Source: Bacteroidales bacterium (GTDB taxonomy: Bacteria > Bacteroidota > Bacteroidia > Bacteroidales > Lentimicrobiaceae). Taken from it: a stretch of 50,292 nt of DNA. Both the position numbers and the translations under genes were made by a program. Below are positions 9,303 through 16,875 of this stretch, piece after piece. Location of the stretch: the NCBI GenBank assembly GCA_022837485.1, contig JALHHH010000043.1:5515-55806 (forward strand). Reading direction: 5' to 3'. The notes under the pieces were generated by a model that was given only the letters and a program-made list of their open reading frames with translations, did not search any database and was not told the origin of the DNA. The stretch's first letter is position 1. The number at the start of each line of letters is the position of its first letter.

Positions 9303-11389
9303 GAAAAGGAAAATTAATAAAAGAAGGTAAATTTTGGAAAATTGTATCAGCCGACCTGAAAAATCCTATGATAGTCCCGGCTGGTTTCGGGTTAACCGAC
9401 GACATGAACGGGAAAGATGTATCTTTTGATACCACAGGAGGTCCGGTAAAAGCTATAATCCTTGAAGGTAAAAAATATACAAAGCAACAAGTAGTATTTA
9501 AACCAGAAAGAGGGCAAGGAGGAAGGGGTGAAAATCCTTCCAACAGAAGTACAACACCAATAGGGAAAGCACATGCGCCTTATAATTTTGTGCCACTTAA
9601 CAAAATTATTGTTACAATTGATGATACAAATACAGAAAAACTAAATGGTTTTATTGACCTTGATTTAAAGACTGTAACCCCTTTGTTTATTAGAGGAGTA
9701 GGTTCAAATTTCTTTGGAGCCGATTCACCAGTAATTCCAGGTAGCTCAATTAGAGGTATGCTTCGCTCATTAGTAGAGATCATTAGTTACAGTGAAATGG
9801 TTTTTTCAGACAAAAAAAAGCGATTCTTTTATCGTAATATCGGCGAAAAATTTTATAGAGATAAATTTATTATACAGATCCGCAATGTGGTTAAGACAAC
9901 TGTAAAGTCTGGTTGGTTATCCAAGCAAGGAAGAGAGTATCATTTAACCCCTTCTGAACTTGATAGTTCAGGAAGGCAATATTATCGAATAGATGGTAAG
10001 TTTTTCGGGACAAATTTCCAGCCTACTGGTGCTACTTTTAATTTGCCTATTTATAATTATAAACAACTTTATATAGATCTATCATCAATCACTCAATTAA
10101 AGCATAAACCAGGGTTTGATTTGGAATATAATACAATAAGAACCTTTTCTGACACAGTTGGTAAAAAAGGATGTTCACACGAATCATATCTCGTTGCCAC
10201 AGGACCGTTCGCCAGAAAAAAGCATTATCAATGGGTTGTTAATAAACCTTCAAAGACCTTGACATCAATAAATGTGAGTTCTCAAATGGAACTCTATCAA
10301 ATGGATGATAATATTGATGAGAACGCATCACTTTTGAGGATGCTGGAAAGAAATTACGGAAACCCCGTTCCCTGCTTTTATCTTCAGGATAGCAGCGGCG
10401 GTATTGAAGCTATTGGACACACAGGTATTTTCCGTTTGGCATATCGTTTTAATGTCAGAGATTTTTCTACTCAACAAAAAACTCGAGATAAACTAGATTT
10501 TTCTACCTCAATTTTCGGCAATCTGGAAAGGCAAAGCAAGGTTTTTGTTGAGGATGCAATACCATCAAAAAATGAAGGTGTTGAGTTATATGATCATGAA
10601 ATTTATTTAAAAATACTTCAAAGCCCCAGGCCTACAAGTTTTCAACTTTATTTGGAACAACCACAGTCAGAAAATACTCCAAAACTTAATTTACACAATT
10701 GGAGTACAGAAGGTGGTAGAATCAGAGGAAATAAATTATACTGGCATAGACCTACTTCTGAAAATATGCAATCAGAGCATAGCTGGGTTTTTAACACTAT
10801 TGATACTAATGATTTTCAAAAGAAGAAAAAATTACTTACTGAACCTGTTAAACCTGTAAAAAAAGATCAAGAATTCAGGTCGCGTATCAGATTTATAGAT
10901 ATGTCAAAAGAAGAACTTGGGGCTATTTTAATCGCATTGGATTTGCCTGACCAATGCTATCACAAATTGGGCATGGGTAAGCCGCATGGTCTTGGCTCAA
11001 TACAAATAAAACCAAAATTATCATTGAAAAACTCTGCTGAACGTTATAAGACATTACTCAATGAGGATCAAAGGTCTTGGGAGTCAGGCAATTATAGTGT
11101 AAATGACATTGACGAATACAAGAAGGCTTTTATTACGATTATCAATACTCAATTGAATTTGGATTATAATGATGTTTCTGATTTTTGGAACAGAGACAGT
11201 AGATTAAAAGAATTAAAGGCAATGTTGTCATACTCTAATGAACAAAACACTGAGAGTTGGATCAAAGAAACGGACTATATGAAAATTGATAAACCAATTG
11301 ATGGCAGTACAGTGAATGAATATTCAGATCGAAGTGTATTGCCTAACCCCACTTCTGTTAAGGCTCAATTCACAAATAATCCTGATTGA
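9299..11389 (+). CDS. Large RAMP protein, TIGR03986 type (Cas7 with insertion)
   Basis: 696 residues. An N-terminal OB-like region holds GKFWKIVSADLKNPMIV and a Gly-rich linker, then the family signature APYNFVPLNKI at about 97-107. The RAMP motif TPLFIRGVG...VIPGSSIRGMLRSLVE spans about 124-160 and the glycine-rich loop KLGMGKPHGLGSIQIK is near 555-570. Nearly 400 residues lie between these two RAMP signatures, far more than in a simple Cas7, so this fits the insertion-bearing Cas7 of III-D complexes. The last 120 residues are helical. It is the final core subunit gene. A membrane-protein gene starts one base after its stop, tying that gene to the same transcript. Confidence 0.82.
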   Translation: MRKGKLIKEGKFWKIVSADLKNPMIVPAGFGLTDDMNGKDVSFDTTGGPVKAIILEGKKYTKQQVVFKPERGQGGRGENPSNRSTTPIGKAHAPYNFVPLNKIIVTIDDTNTEKLNGFIDLDLKTVTPLFIRGVGSNFFGADSPVIPGSSIRGMLRSLVEIISYSEMVFSDKKKRFFYRNIGEKFYRDKFIIQIRNVVKTTVKSGWLSKQGREYHLTPSELDSSGRQYYRIDGKFFGTNFQPTGATFNLPIYNYKQLYIDLSSITQLKHKPGFDLEYNTIRTFSDTVGKKGCSHESYLVATGPFARKKHYQWVVNKPSKTLTSINVSSQMELYQMDDNIDENASLLRMLERNYGNPVPCFYLQDSSGGIEAIGHTGIFRLAYRFNVRDFSTQQKTRDKLDFSTSIFGNLERQSKVFVEDAIPSKNEGVELYDHEIYLKILQSPRPTSFQLYLEQPQSENTPKLNLHNWSTEGGRIRGNKLYWHRPTSENMQSEHSWVFNTIDTNDFQKKKKLLTEPVKPVKKDQEFRSRIRFIDMSKEELGAILIALDLPDQCYHKLGMGKPHGLGSIQIKPKLSLKNSAERYKTLLNEDQRSWESGNYSVNDIDEYKKAFITIINTQLNLDYNDVSDFWNRDSRLKELKAMLSYSNEQNTESWIKETDYMKIDKPIDGSTVNEYSDRSVLPNPTSVKAQFTNNPD

Positions 11390-11390
11390 T

Positions 11391-11912
11391 ATGAACTATT
11401 GGGACATTGCTGATAAAGTAGGGATATTAATAGGTATATTTACGTTTGCTTTTTCTTTGTTTACGGCTATTATTGTCAGAAAGCAACAAACAAGATTAAG
11501 ACGTTTGGTTCAAGGTACGCCCCCGATTAAGGACTATCAAATAATGTTTGATAGTTTCAAAACTATTCAGACCGAAAGTGCCTATGCCTTATGTATTAGT
11601 CTACTGCCAAACACTGACAGCATAAAGGATCCTGTTACGTCCTTCCTTAAAGCTAACAAAATGAATGTTAAGAATACTTTAGAAATTAGAATGGATGGGA
11701 TTTCTCCCGACAATATCTCAGACTATATTCAAAAACTTAGAGAAGTAAGAAGAGGCCCACTTGCGGATGCTACTGAAGTAAGGCTTTTTATTGCAGGCCC
11801 TGTCCAGGCCGGAACAATTGCCGGTGCTGTTTTTGATAATTGGATTCCGGTTTTGTTGTATGGTCGTAATGGACCAAAATATGAATATTGGGGCCCGCTT
11901 ATAAAACATTAA
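11391..11912 (+). CDS. Single-helix membrane protein with SAVED/CARF-like domain, putative cOA-activated effector
   Basis: 173 residues. A transmembrane helix covers about residues 9-29 (GILIGIFTFAFSLFTAIIV), followed by the basic stretch RKQQTRLRRL, so the soluble part should face the cytosol. The C-terminal 120 residues have the outline of a SAVED/CARF sensor: a beta-strand AYALCISLLP, later EVRLFIAGPVQAGTIAGAVF and PVLLYGR...YEYWGP, which resembles the HLF-x-AGP-x-x-x-A-x-x-x-G...Y end of SAVED domains. By analogy with the CARF-membrane protein Cam1 of type III-B systems, cyclic oligoadenylate binding could open or assemble a membrane pore. The domain call is by eye and the function is inference. 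I start at 11391, one base after the cas stop; the same frame is open upstream but overlaps the cas gene. Confidence 0.62.
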   Translation: MNYWDIADKVGILIGIFTFAFSLFTAIIVRKQQTRLRRLVQGTPPIKDYQIMFDSFKTIQTESAYALCISLLPNTDSIKDPVTSFLKANKMNVKNTLEIRMDGISPDNISDYIQKLREVRRGPLADATEVRLFIAGPVQAGTIAGAVFDNWIPVLLYGRNGPKYEYWGPLIKH

Positions 11913-11924
11913 AAGTAAACAACC

Positions 11925-12284
11925 ATGCTCCTCAACCTAACCAACCATCCATCCTCTGGCTGGAGCCAGGCACAAAAGGATGCCGCCATAAAACAATTTG
12001 GGGGCATTGTGGATATGCCTTTCCCTGAGATTAATCCGGATGCAAGCCTTGAAGAAGTACAATCATTGGCTCAGGAAACATTTAAAAAGATTAAGGGTAT
12101 GAAACTTTCCAATCTTTCGGTACATGTAATGGGCGAGTTCACTTTTTGTTATAGGTTATTACACTTATTTGAAAAAGAAGGAATTGCATCCTATTCAAGT
12201 ACTTCAAAGAGAATCTCTTCCACAAATTCTAAAGGAGAGAGATTGTCGCAGTTTGTTTTTCAAAAATTCCGCCCTTATTTTTAA
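11925..12284 (+). CDS. Small Csx20-like protein, candidate ring nuclease
   Basis: 119 residues, soluble. It opens LLNLTNHPSSGWSQAQ, has VHVMGEFTFCYRLLHLF in the middle, and ends SYSSTSKR...FVFQKFRPYF. This order (N-terminal NHP, central GE-F/T, then a TT/ST-x-R and a final F-x-x-FRxY) matches what I recall of the small CARF-fold Csx20/Csx16 group attached to type III loci, members of which degrade cyclic oligoadenylates. Its place directly after a putative cOA-sensing membrane effector fits an off-switch. Exact family not certain; it could be a related small type III accessory protein. It starts 12 bases after the previous stop. Confidence 0.5.
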   Translation: MLLNLTNHPSSGWSQAQKDAAIKQFGGIVDMPFPEINPDASLEEVQSLAQETFKKIKGMKLSNLSVHVMGEFTFCYRLLHLFEKEGIASYSSTSKRISSTNSKGERLSQFVFQKFRPYF

Positions 12285-12294
12285 CCTTTTTTAT

Positions 12295-13116
12295 ATGGTA
12301 AGAAAAGTATTAAGTGGTTCAGAGAAGCTGAAATACAGTCTAAATAGCCTTAGAAACCACACAGCGTTGAATGTTTCGATTTTTCTGGCAGTAATATTGT
12401 CTGTAATTTACATATTTTTAAATCGGTCAATTTTACAGTTTGATTCTCCAGATCTTTTTGCAGATTTTATAGACCCAATAATAAATATTTTCACCTTTCT
12501 TACAGCTATCCTTATTGGATTTTATAATTTGTATTCGAACTGGAAAAATTCTTTAGAAAAAAGATTAACTGTTTTTTATGTATATTACTACGACAATCTT
12601 TCTGAAATAATCAGGGCCTATGAAGAGCAAAAAAAGCCCGAAGAAAAGAAAAAAAAGGAAATGGAGCTTGAATTTATAAAACATCATAAGTTGAAGGAGA
12701 AGACTTCTTATTGCATTATGATCTGCGATGAGGCTCTATTGGCACATGAGGGGGATATACGAAACTGGGGTCAACAACTTGGACGACAATTCACTAAAGG
12801 TAATCTTGATTTTCATCCATTTTTTACTTTAGGGTCTAATAAGGATATCGTCAAAGTGACTATAGGTGAAGCAGAAAAGTTTACCAAACAATACCTTCTT
12901 TATGTGTTTTTAGAATCTTTGCCTCTACACATAATAAATCTAGAATCAGGGCTTCTTTCAACAGAAAACTATGATGATTCTCCAACCAGCAAGATCATGT
13001 ATTTCAAAATCCGGGAAATTGACCACAAAAAAATTATGAGTTTTCAAGATAGTAAACAGTTTATTGAGAGGATGGATTTCATTACAAAGACTAAAAATGA
13101 ATCGGATGAGTTGTAA
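12295..13116 (+). CDS. Two-helix membrane protein of unknown function at the end of the CRISPR operon
   Basis: 273 residues from the ATG at 12295, chosen because it lies 10 bases after the preceding stop; the frame is open to 12169 but that would overlap the whole end of the Csx20-like gene. Two hydrophobic segments at about 24-44 (VSIFLAVILSVIYIFL) and 58-80 (PIINIFTFLTAILIGFYNL) are followed by a charged soluble part with an EEQKKPEEKKKKEMELE linker. I recognise no family. The AT-rich composition and short spacing match the cas operon, so it probably belongs to the same acquired module, perhaps as a second membrane component. Nothing in the sequence shows an enzymatic site. Confidence 0.65.
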   Translation: MVRKVLSGSEKLKYSLNSLRNHTALNVSIFLAVILSVIYIFLNRSILQFDSPDLFADFIDPIINIFTFLTAILIGFYNLYSNWKNSLEKRLTVFYVYYYDNLSEIIRAYEEQKKPEEKKKKEMELEFIKHHKLKEKTSYCIMICDEALLAHEGDIRNWGQQLGRQFTKGNLDFHPFFTLGSNKDIVKVTIGEAEKFTKQYLLYVFLESLPLHIINLESGLLSTENYDDSPTSKIMYFKIREIDHKKIMSFQDSKQFIERMDFITKTKNESDEL

Positions 13117-13290
13117 TCGCCAATTATGCACCCCTAAACCTTCCAAATCCACCCTCACACTCTTCATGGCAACGACAATAAGGTTTTTCTGCCCTTTTTG
13201 GCTAAGAGGCCACTCAATGCCAAATTAATGCTTTACCCATAAGATTCGTGGTAGAACCAAAAATTTAAGTTTTCCCAACCCTCCCCCACC

Positions 13291-13635
13291 ATGAAAACCC
13301 TGAAAGCCCTGTTTGTAGCAATTTTGGTGGCTGCATTTGCCGGTGGGGCATACTGGCATTACCATCATACGTATGTTGAAACCCTGATGCTGTCGGAAAT
13401 TGTTAGTGAAAGTGACAAACCCTTCGAAAACATCCTCAGGGATGTATTAGATTTTGATACCGGACTTACATGGCATGACCTCAGGCAGATCAGAAAACGA
13501 AAAGACTACTGGAGGCAACGGATGGATGAGATAGTTGAGATTGCCGATCCGGAGAAGCGGGCAAACGAACTAACCAGGTTTTATACTGAAATGGGTGAAG
13601 ACAAATCCATGAAAAAACTGCGCGACAAAGTATAA
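13291..13635 (+). CDS. Small membrane-anchored or exported hypothetical protein
   Basis: 114 residues. A hydrophobic N-terminus (KALFVAILVAAFAGGAYWHY) would act as a signal anchor or signal peptide, followed by a charged helical region rich in Arg, Asp and Glu (DLRQIRKRKDYWRQRMDEI). No family recognised. Composition is core-like, so it lies outside the AT-rich CRISPR block that ends about 175 bases upstream. The region between (13117-13290) shows no gene and no repeats. Confidence 0.6.
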   Translation: MKTLKALFVAILVAAFAGGAYWHYHHTYVETLMLSEIVSESDKPFENILRDVLDFDTGLTWHDLRQIRKRKDYWRQRMDEIVEIADPEKRANELTRFYTEMGEDKSMKKLRDKV

Positions 13636-13756
13636 GAAAAAGAGCTTGACATCGCAGGAATTGTCATTGATTTATTGATTTAATGATCAGGTAATTAAAT
13701 ATATATAATCTGTTAACAACCTTCACACCATAAGAATCAACATCAAACCCTGTCAC

Positions 13757-14083
13757 ATGAAGCAGCTGTCTTTCGAACAATACATCACCTTCCTCCTTCT
13801 CTTTGCGGCCTATGCCGACGATGAGTTGTGCAGGGAAGAGATTCTCCGGATGCTGGAAACAGTTGAAAAGGAAAGCATTGTGGAGATCAGGCCGTATTTT
13901 GCCGGGTTGAACATGGTTGAACGGCTTGAGGTAATCCGACATTATAAGGGCATCTACCTCGACATCCCGCAAAAAAGAAAACTGGTATACAATGAAATCG
14001 TCCGCATGATGCATTGTGACAGGAAAATGCACCGGCAGGAAAGATTGTTGCTTGGCATTATTCAAAATGTGCTTGAGGACTGA
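13757..14083 (+). CDS. Small TerB-like helical protein
   Basis: 108 residues, all helical by appearance. FAAYADDELCREEILRML in the first half and MMHCDRKMHRQERLLLGII in the second have the paired Asp-x-x-x-x-x-x-E layout of TerB-type domains. It could be a cytosolic helper of the neighbouring unknown protein and helicase. The M48 protein at the left flank ends in a similar domain. The start is the ATG just after CCTGTCAC; the stop is followed 58 bases later by the next gene. Confidence 0.55.
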   Translation: MKQLSFEQYITFLLLFAAYADDELCREEILRMLETVEKESIVEIRPYFAGLNMVERLEVIRHYKGIYLDIPQKRKLVYNEIVRMMHCDRKMHRQERLLLGIIQNVLED

Positions 14084-14102
14084 TGCCACCACTGAATAAT
14101 GC

Positions 14103-14110
14103 TACCTTTG
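14103..14110 (+). promoter_or_regulatory. Bacteroidota -7 box TACCTTTG
   Basis: Exact TAnnTTTG match 31 bases before the ATG at 14142. It probably drives the 269-aa gene and the RecD-like helicase as one unit. No good -33 box at the usual distance. Confidence 0.5.
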
Positions 14111-14141
14111 CTGAAACGCTTTAAACAGCCTAACGCAACGC

Positions 14142-14951
14142 ATGCCGATGAAATACCCGTTTCTGCTGATTGACGACGATGCAGATTATTGCAATTCCAT
14201 TCTGCTGGAAGTCCTGGAGGCAAACCGCCGCATTAAAACCGTTGTGCTGGATGGCCATTGTTTTATTGAGCCGGAACAGAAGGGGCAACCGGGGGTGAAC
14301 TTCGTTTACCACGCCCTGCATGCGCTCGACGACCTCGAACGGGCACAGAACCGGCTGATTCCGCGCTGCGTGAATACCGAACTTCCCGGCGAATTTGAAC
14401 GTGAACTGGCCGGGCTGGTGCCGGTTTTCGACAAAGGGCAGGATGCGGGCTACCTTTTTCACTGGATCAAGCAATCTACGGATGCGCTGCCCGAAAACAG
14501 GGTGCGTTCGGCCCATGTCAGGCTATTTGAACTTATCCCGTTAATATATAACGACCTGGAAGAGGATGAGCTGACGGATCTGCTGCTTTTTGAGGAGCAT
14601 CCCGATATCTCCGATATTCCTGCAAAGCTCTCCGTCATCCGCCGTCTGCTGGAGAAGCTTTCGGATGTCAGCGCCGTTGAATTGCTGAAACGTTCACCCG
14701 AGTCTTTCGAAGCATTCAGGGGTGTGTCGGTCAAGCCGATTTTCGATGCCATGTTTACAAAGAAGATTGTTCCCAAACCCGTCAACAAACTGGCACACTA
14801 CCTTTACAGCTACTGCAGCGAGTACGGTACACACATTTACCGGAACAAGCCTCCGGAATACCAACTTAATTCCTATGTTTTCAGGCGCAACCTTAACGGG
14901 CTGCTGGAACTTATTCTGGTTTGCGGCAGCCTGATTGAAAAAAAATCATAA
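14142..14951 (+). CDS. Hypothetical protein, probable operon partner of RecD-like helicase
   Basis: 269 residues, no signal peptide or membrane helix. The start YPFLLIDDDADYCNSILLEVL has an acidic DDD cluster after a strand-like LLI, similar in look to a receiver domain, but the rest does not follow a receiver pattern. The remainder is helical with many Leu and Glu. A second ATG six bases downstream is possible. It lies 17 bases before the RecD-like helicase and shares its direction and composition, so the two probably act together. I recognise no family. Confidence 0.6.
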   Translation: MPMKYPFLLIDDDADYCNSILLEVLEANRRIKTVVLDGHCFIEPEQKGQPGVNFVYHALHALDDLERAQNRLIPRCVNTELPGEFERELAGLVPVFDKGQDAGYLFHWIKQSTDALPENRVRSAHVRLFELIPLIYNDLEEDELTDLLLFEEHPDISDIPAKLSVIRRLLEKLSDVSAVELLKRSPESFEAFRGVSVKPIFDAMFTKKIVPKPVNKLAHYLYSYCSEYGTHIYRNKPPEYQLNSYVFRRNLNGLLELILVCGSLIEKKS

Positions 14952-14968
14952 GACTAATCCCCGATGCT

Positions 14969-16324
14969 ATGCTGGTAACAAATCAGAATATCCCGCTGAA
15001 AGACTTTCTCCATTTCAGTAACCCTACCATAGAGCAGTTAAAAGTTCTGATGCGCCTGGAGAAGTTTCTTGAGGTGGATAATCCTTACGACTTTTTCATT
15101 CTTACCGGTGCTGCCGGAACCGGAAAGACCAGCATTATGTCGGCGGTAATCGGTTATTTGAATAATTACCGCCGTTCATACAAAATTGCCGCCCCCACGG
15201 GAAGGGCAGCACGTATTCTTGGCCGTAAGGCGCGGACGCTGAGCTCCACCATACATTCGATGATTTACAACGCGAAAACGGACGAAAAAACCGGGCGGGT
15301 TGTTTTCAGGCTGAAATCCGGGCACAATTCATCCCCCGCGGTATATATCATTGATGAAGCATCGATGATTCCCCGGAATGTATCCGGAGATCAATCGCTG
15401 TTTGAAGCGGAGCGGGGCCTTATTTACGACCTGATTGCATACGTTAAGGGTGCCAATGTCAGAAACAAGATAATTTTTCTGGGCGACCGTTATCAGTTAC
15501 CCCCTGTTGGTGAGGAACAATCGTGGGCTTTAAACCTTAATTTTCTGGAAGAAACGTTCAATCTGCGGGGATCTGAATATACGCTGACGGAAATTAAGCG
15601 TCAGGAGGACGGCAGTTACATACTGACGAATGCCACGGAGATCCGTGAAGCGATGGACAAGGGTCTTGAGCGGTGGCCCATTGCGGGAAAGGATCACGGC
15701 TCCATCTACCGGGCTGCAGATGAATATGTTGAGAATTTTGAAGAGAAGGGTCCCGAATCGGCTGTAACGATCGGCGTTTCGCATAAGGCCAATAAATTTT
15801 TCAACGATCTGGTAAGGCAGCGCATCTTCGGGCAGGCGAAAAAAACATTGGAGCCCGGCGATCTGCTGATGGTAACCCAGAATTATATGCGTAACGGAAT
15901 TGAATTGTACAACGGCGATCATGTTATGCTTCAGGCCGTTGACTGGAGCCTGAATGAACAGGTAGCCGGCTTGCATTTTGTTGCTGTCAGGATAAAATTA
16001 CTCTTCTCGGAAACGGAAACTGAAATCGATGATTATGCTGTACTGGAATGTCTGGTGACTCCAGGCGGACGCATTGATTCTCAAAAGGAAAACGAATTAC
16101 GCAACGAACGCTACATCAAAAACAAGATCTTCAGAATCTCACAGATGCCCGGGGATGACCGCTATGTGGGCGCGCTGCGGCTGATGTACGGGCATGCCAT
16201 CACCTGCAATAAGGCCCAGGGCGGTGAGTGGAAAAAAGTATTCATCAACACCCTTGGAATTCCTTCCCTTAAATGGCAGTACACTGCGGTAACAAGAGGG
16301 ATAGAGGATATAGAAAAATTCTGA
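14969..16324 (+). CDS. RecD-like ATP-dependent DNA helicase (short form)
   Basis: 451 residues. Walker A GAAGTGKT at 47-54, APTGRAARILGRKA, Walker B YIIDEASMIP, motif III FLGDRYQLPPVGEE, and the UvrD_C_2 motif CNKAQGGEW with YTAVTRG near the end. It is clearly paralogous to the helicase at the left edge (same motifs and order), but stops right after the AVTRG motif with IEDIEKF, while the other copy continues 120 residues more. The stop follows a run of five A; one extra A would extend the frame by about 35 codons. An IS remnant begins 150 bases downstream. Role: ATP-driven DNA unwinding; pathway unknown. Confidence 0.88.
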   Translation: MLVTNQNIPLKDFLHFSNPTIEQLKVLMRLEKFLEVDNPYDFFILTGAAGTGKTSIMSAVIGYLNNYRRSYKIAAPTGRAARILGRKARTLSSTIHSMIYNAKTDEKTGRVVFRLKSGHNSSPAVYIIDEASMIPRNVSGDQSLFEAERGLIYDLIAYVKGANVRNKIIFLGDRYQLPPVGEEQSWALNLNFLEETFNLRGSEYTLTEIKRQEDGSYILTNATEIREAMDKGLERWPIAGKDHGSIYRAADEYVENFEEKGPESAVTIGVSHKANKFFNDLVRQRIFGQAKKTLEPGDLLMVTQNYMRNGIELYNGDHVMLQAVDWSLNEQVAGLHFVAVRIKLLFSETETEIDDYAVLECLVTPGGRIDSQKENELRNERYIKNKIFRISQMPGDDRYVGALRLMYGHAITCNKAQGGEWKKVFINTLGIPSLKWQYTAVTRGIEDIEKF

Positions 16325-16467
16325 AGGGAATTCCGGACTTTCATAATTATTACCCCAGTATTGCCGGTGGGATGCCGGATGCTTCCCCTGCTCCTTATGC
16401 CCTGGCTTCAGGAGGCCGGGGTGCATAACAGGCCCGTGTCGTATCCGGAGTTTAGTACATCCTGCGA

Positions 16468-16875
16468 TTGAAAACGCGCGAACAGCAATCTCAGATCCGG
16501 CTGAGTGCAAATACCCGTATCTCCTTTATAATGAGTCGTGAATACGTTGAAATCATCCGCAGCAGAGTATGGCAAGCCAGAGCCCGACAGCTCCGATCAG
16601 GAAAGCCTGTTTACTTCAGACGAGTACGTGATTTTGTTAAGGATCTTGAAACGGTAAAAATATCAATCAATAGAAATGGAGGAGTAACAGACAACGCTTA
16701 TTTTGAACGATTCTTCCGTACCCTAAAACAGGATAAGATTTACCTGAAGCGACCGGACAACCCAAGCGAATTGTACCCGGTTTGCAAATATTTTATTGAC
16801 TACTACTACGAAAGACGGGATCATTCATCCATAGGGAACGTGCCGCCATTAAAGGCTTGCAGTAGGGTTGCATGA
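16468..16875 (+). pseudogene. IS3-family transposase remnant (C-terminal part of DDE integrase core)
   Basis: The last 70 or so codons read NGGVTDNAYFERFFRTLKQ, then KYFIDYYYERRDHSSIGNVP, the end of an IS3-type OrfB with the DNAYFERFFRTLK block that carries the final catalytic Glu and the R-x-H-S-x-G end motif. The first two acidic residues of the DDE triad are missing and the first 40 codons look degenerate, so it is a fragment rather than a working transposase. No terminal inverted repeats seen. It marks past insertion between the helicase and the integrase. Confidence 0.75.

Noticed and set aside
11316..11390. Upstream start of the membrane SAVED-like protein
   Set aside because: It would overlap the TIGR03986-type gene by 74 bases; the ATG one base after that gene's stop precedes the membrane helix properly.
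12169..12294. Longer start for the two-helix membrane protein
   Set aside because: The extra 42 codons overlap the conserved end of the Csx20-like gene and show no protein-like pattern.
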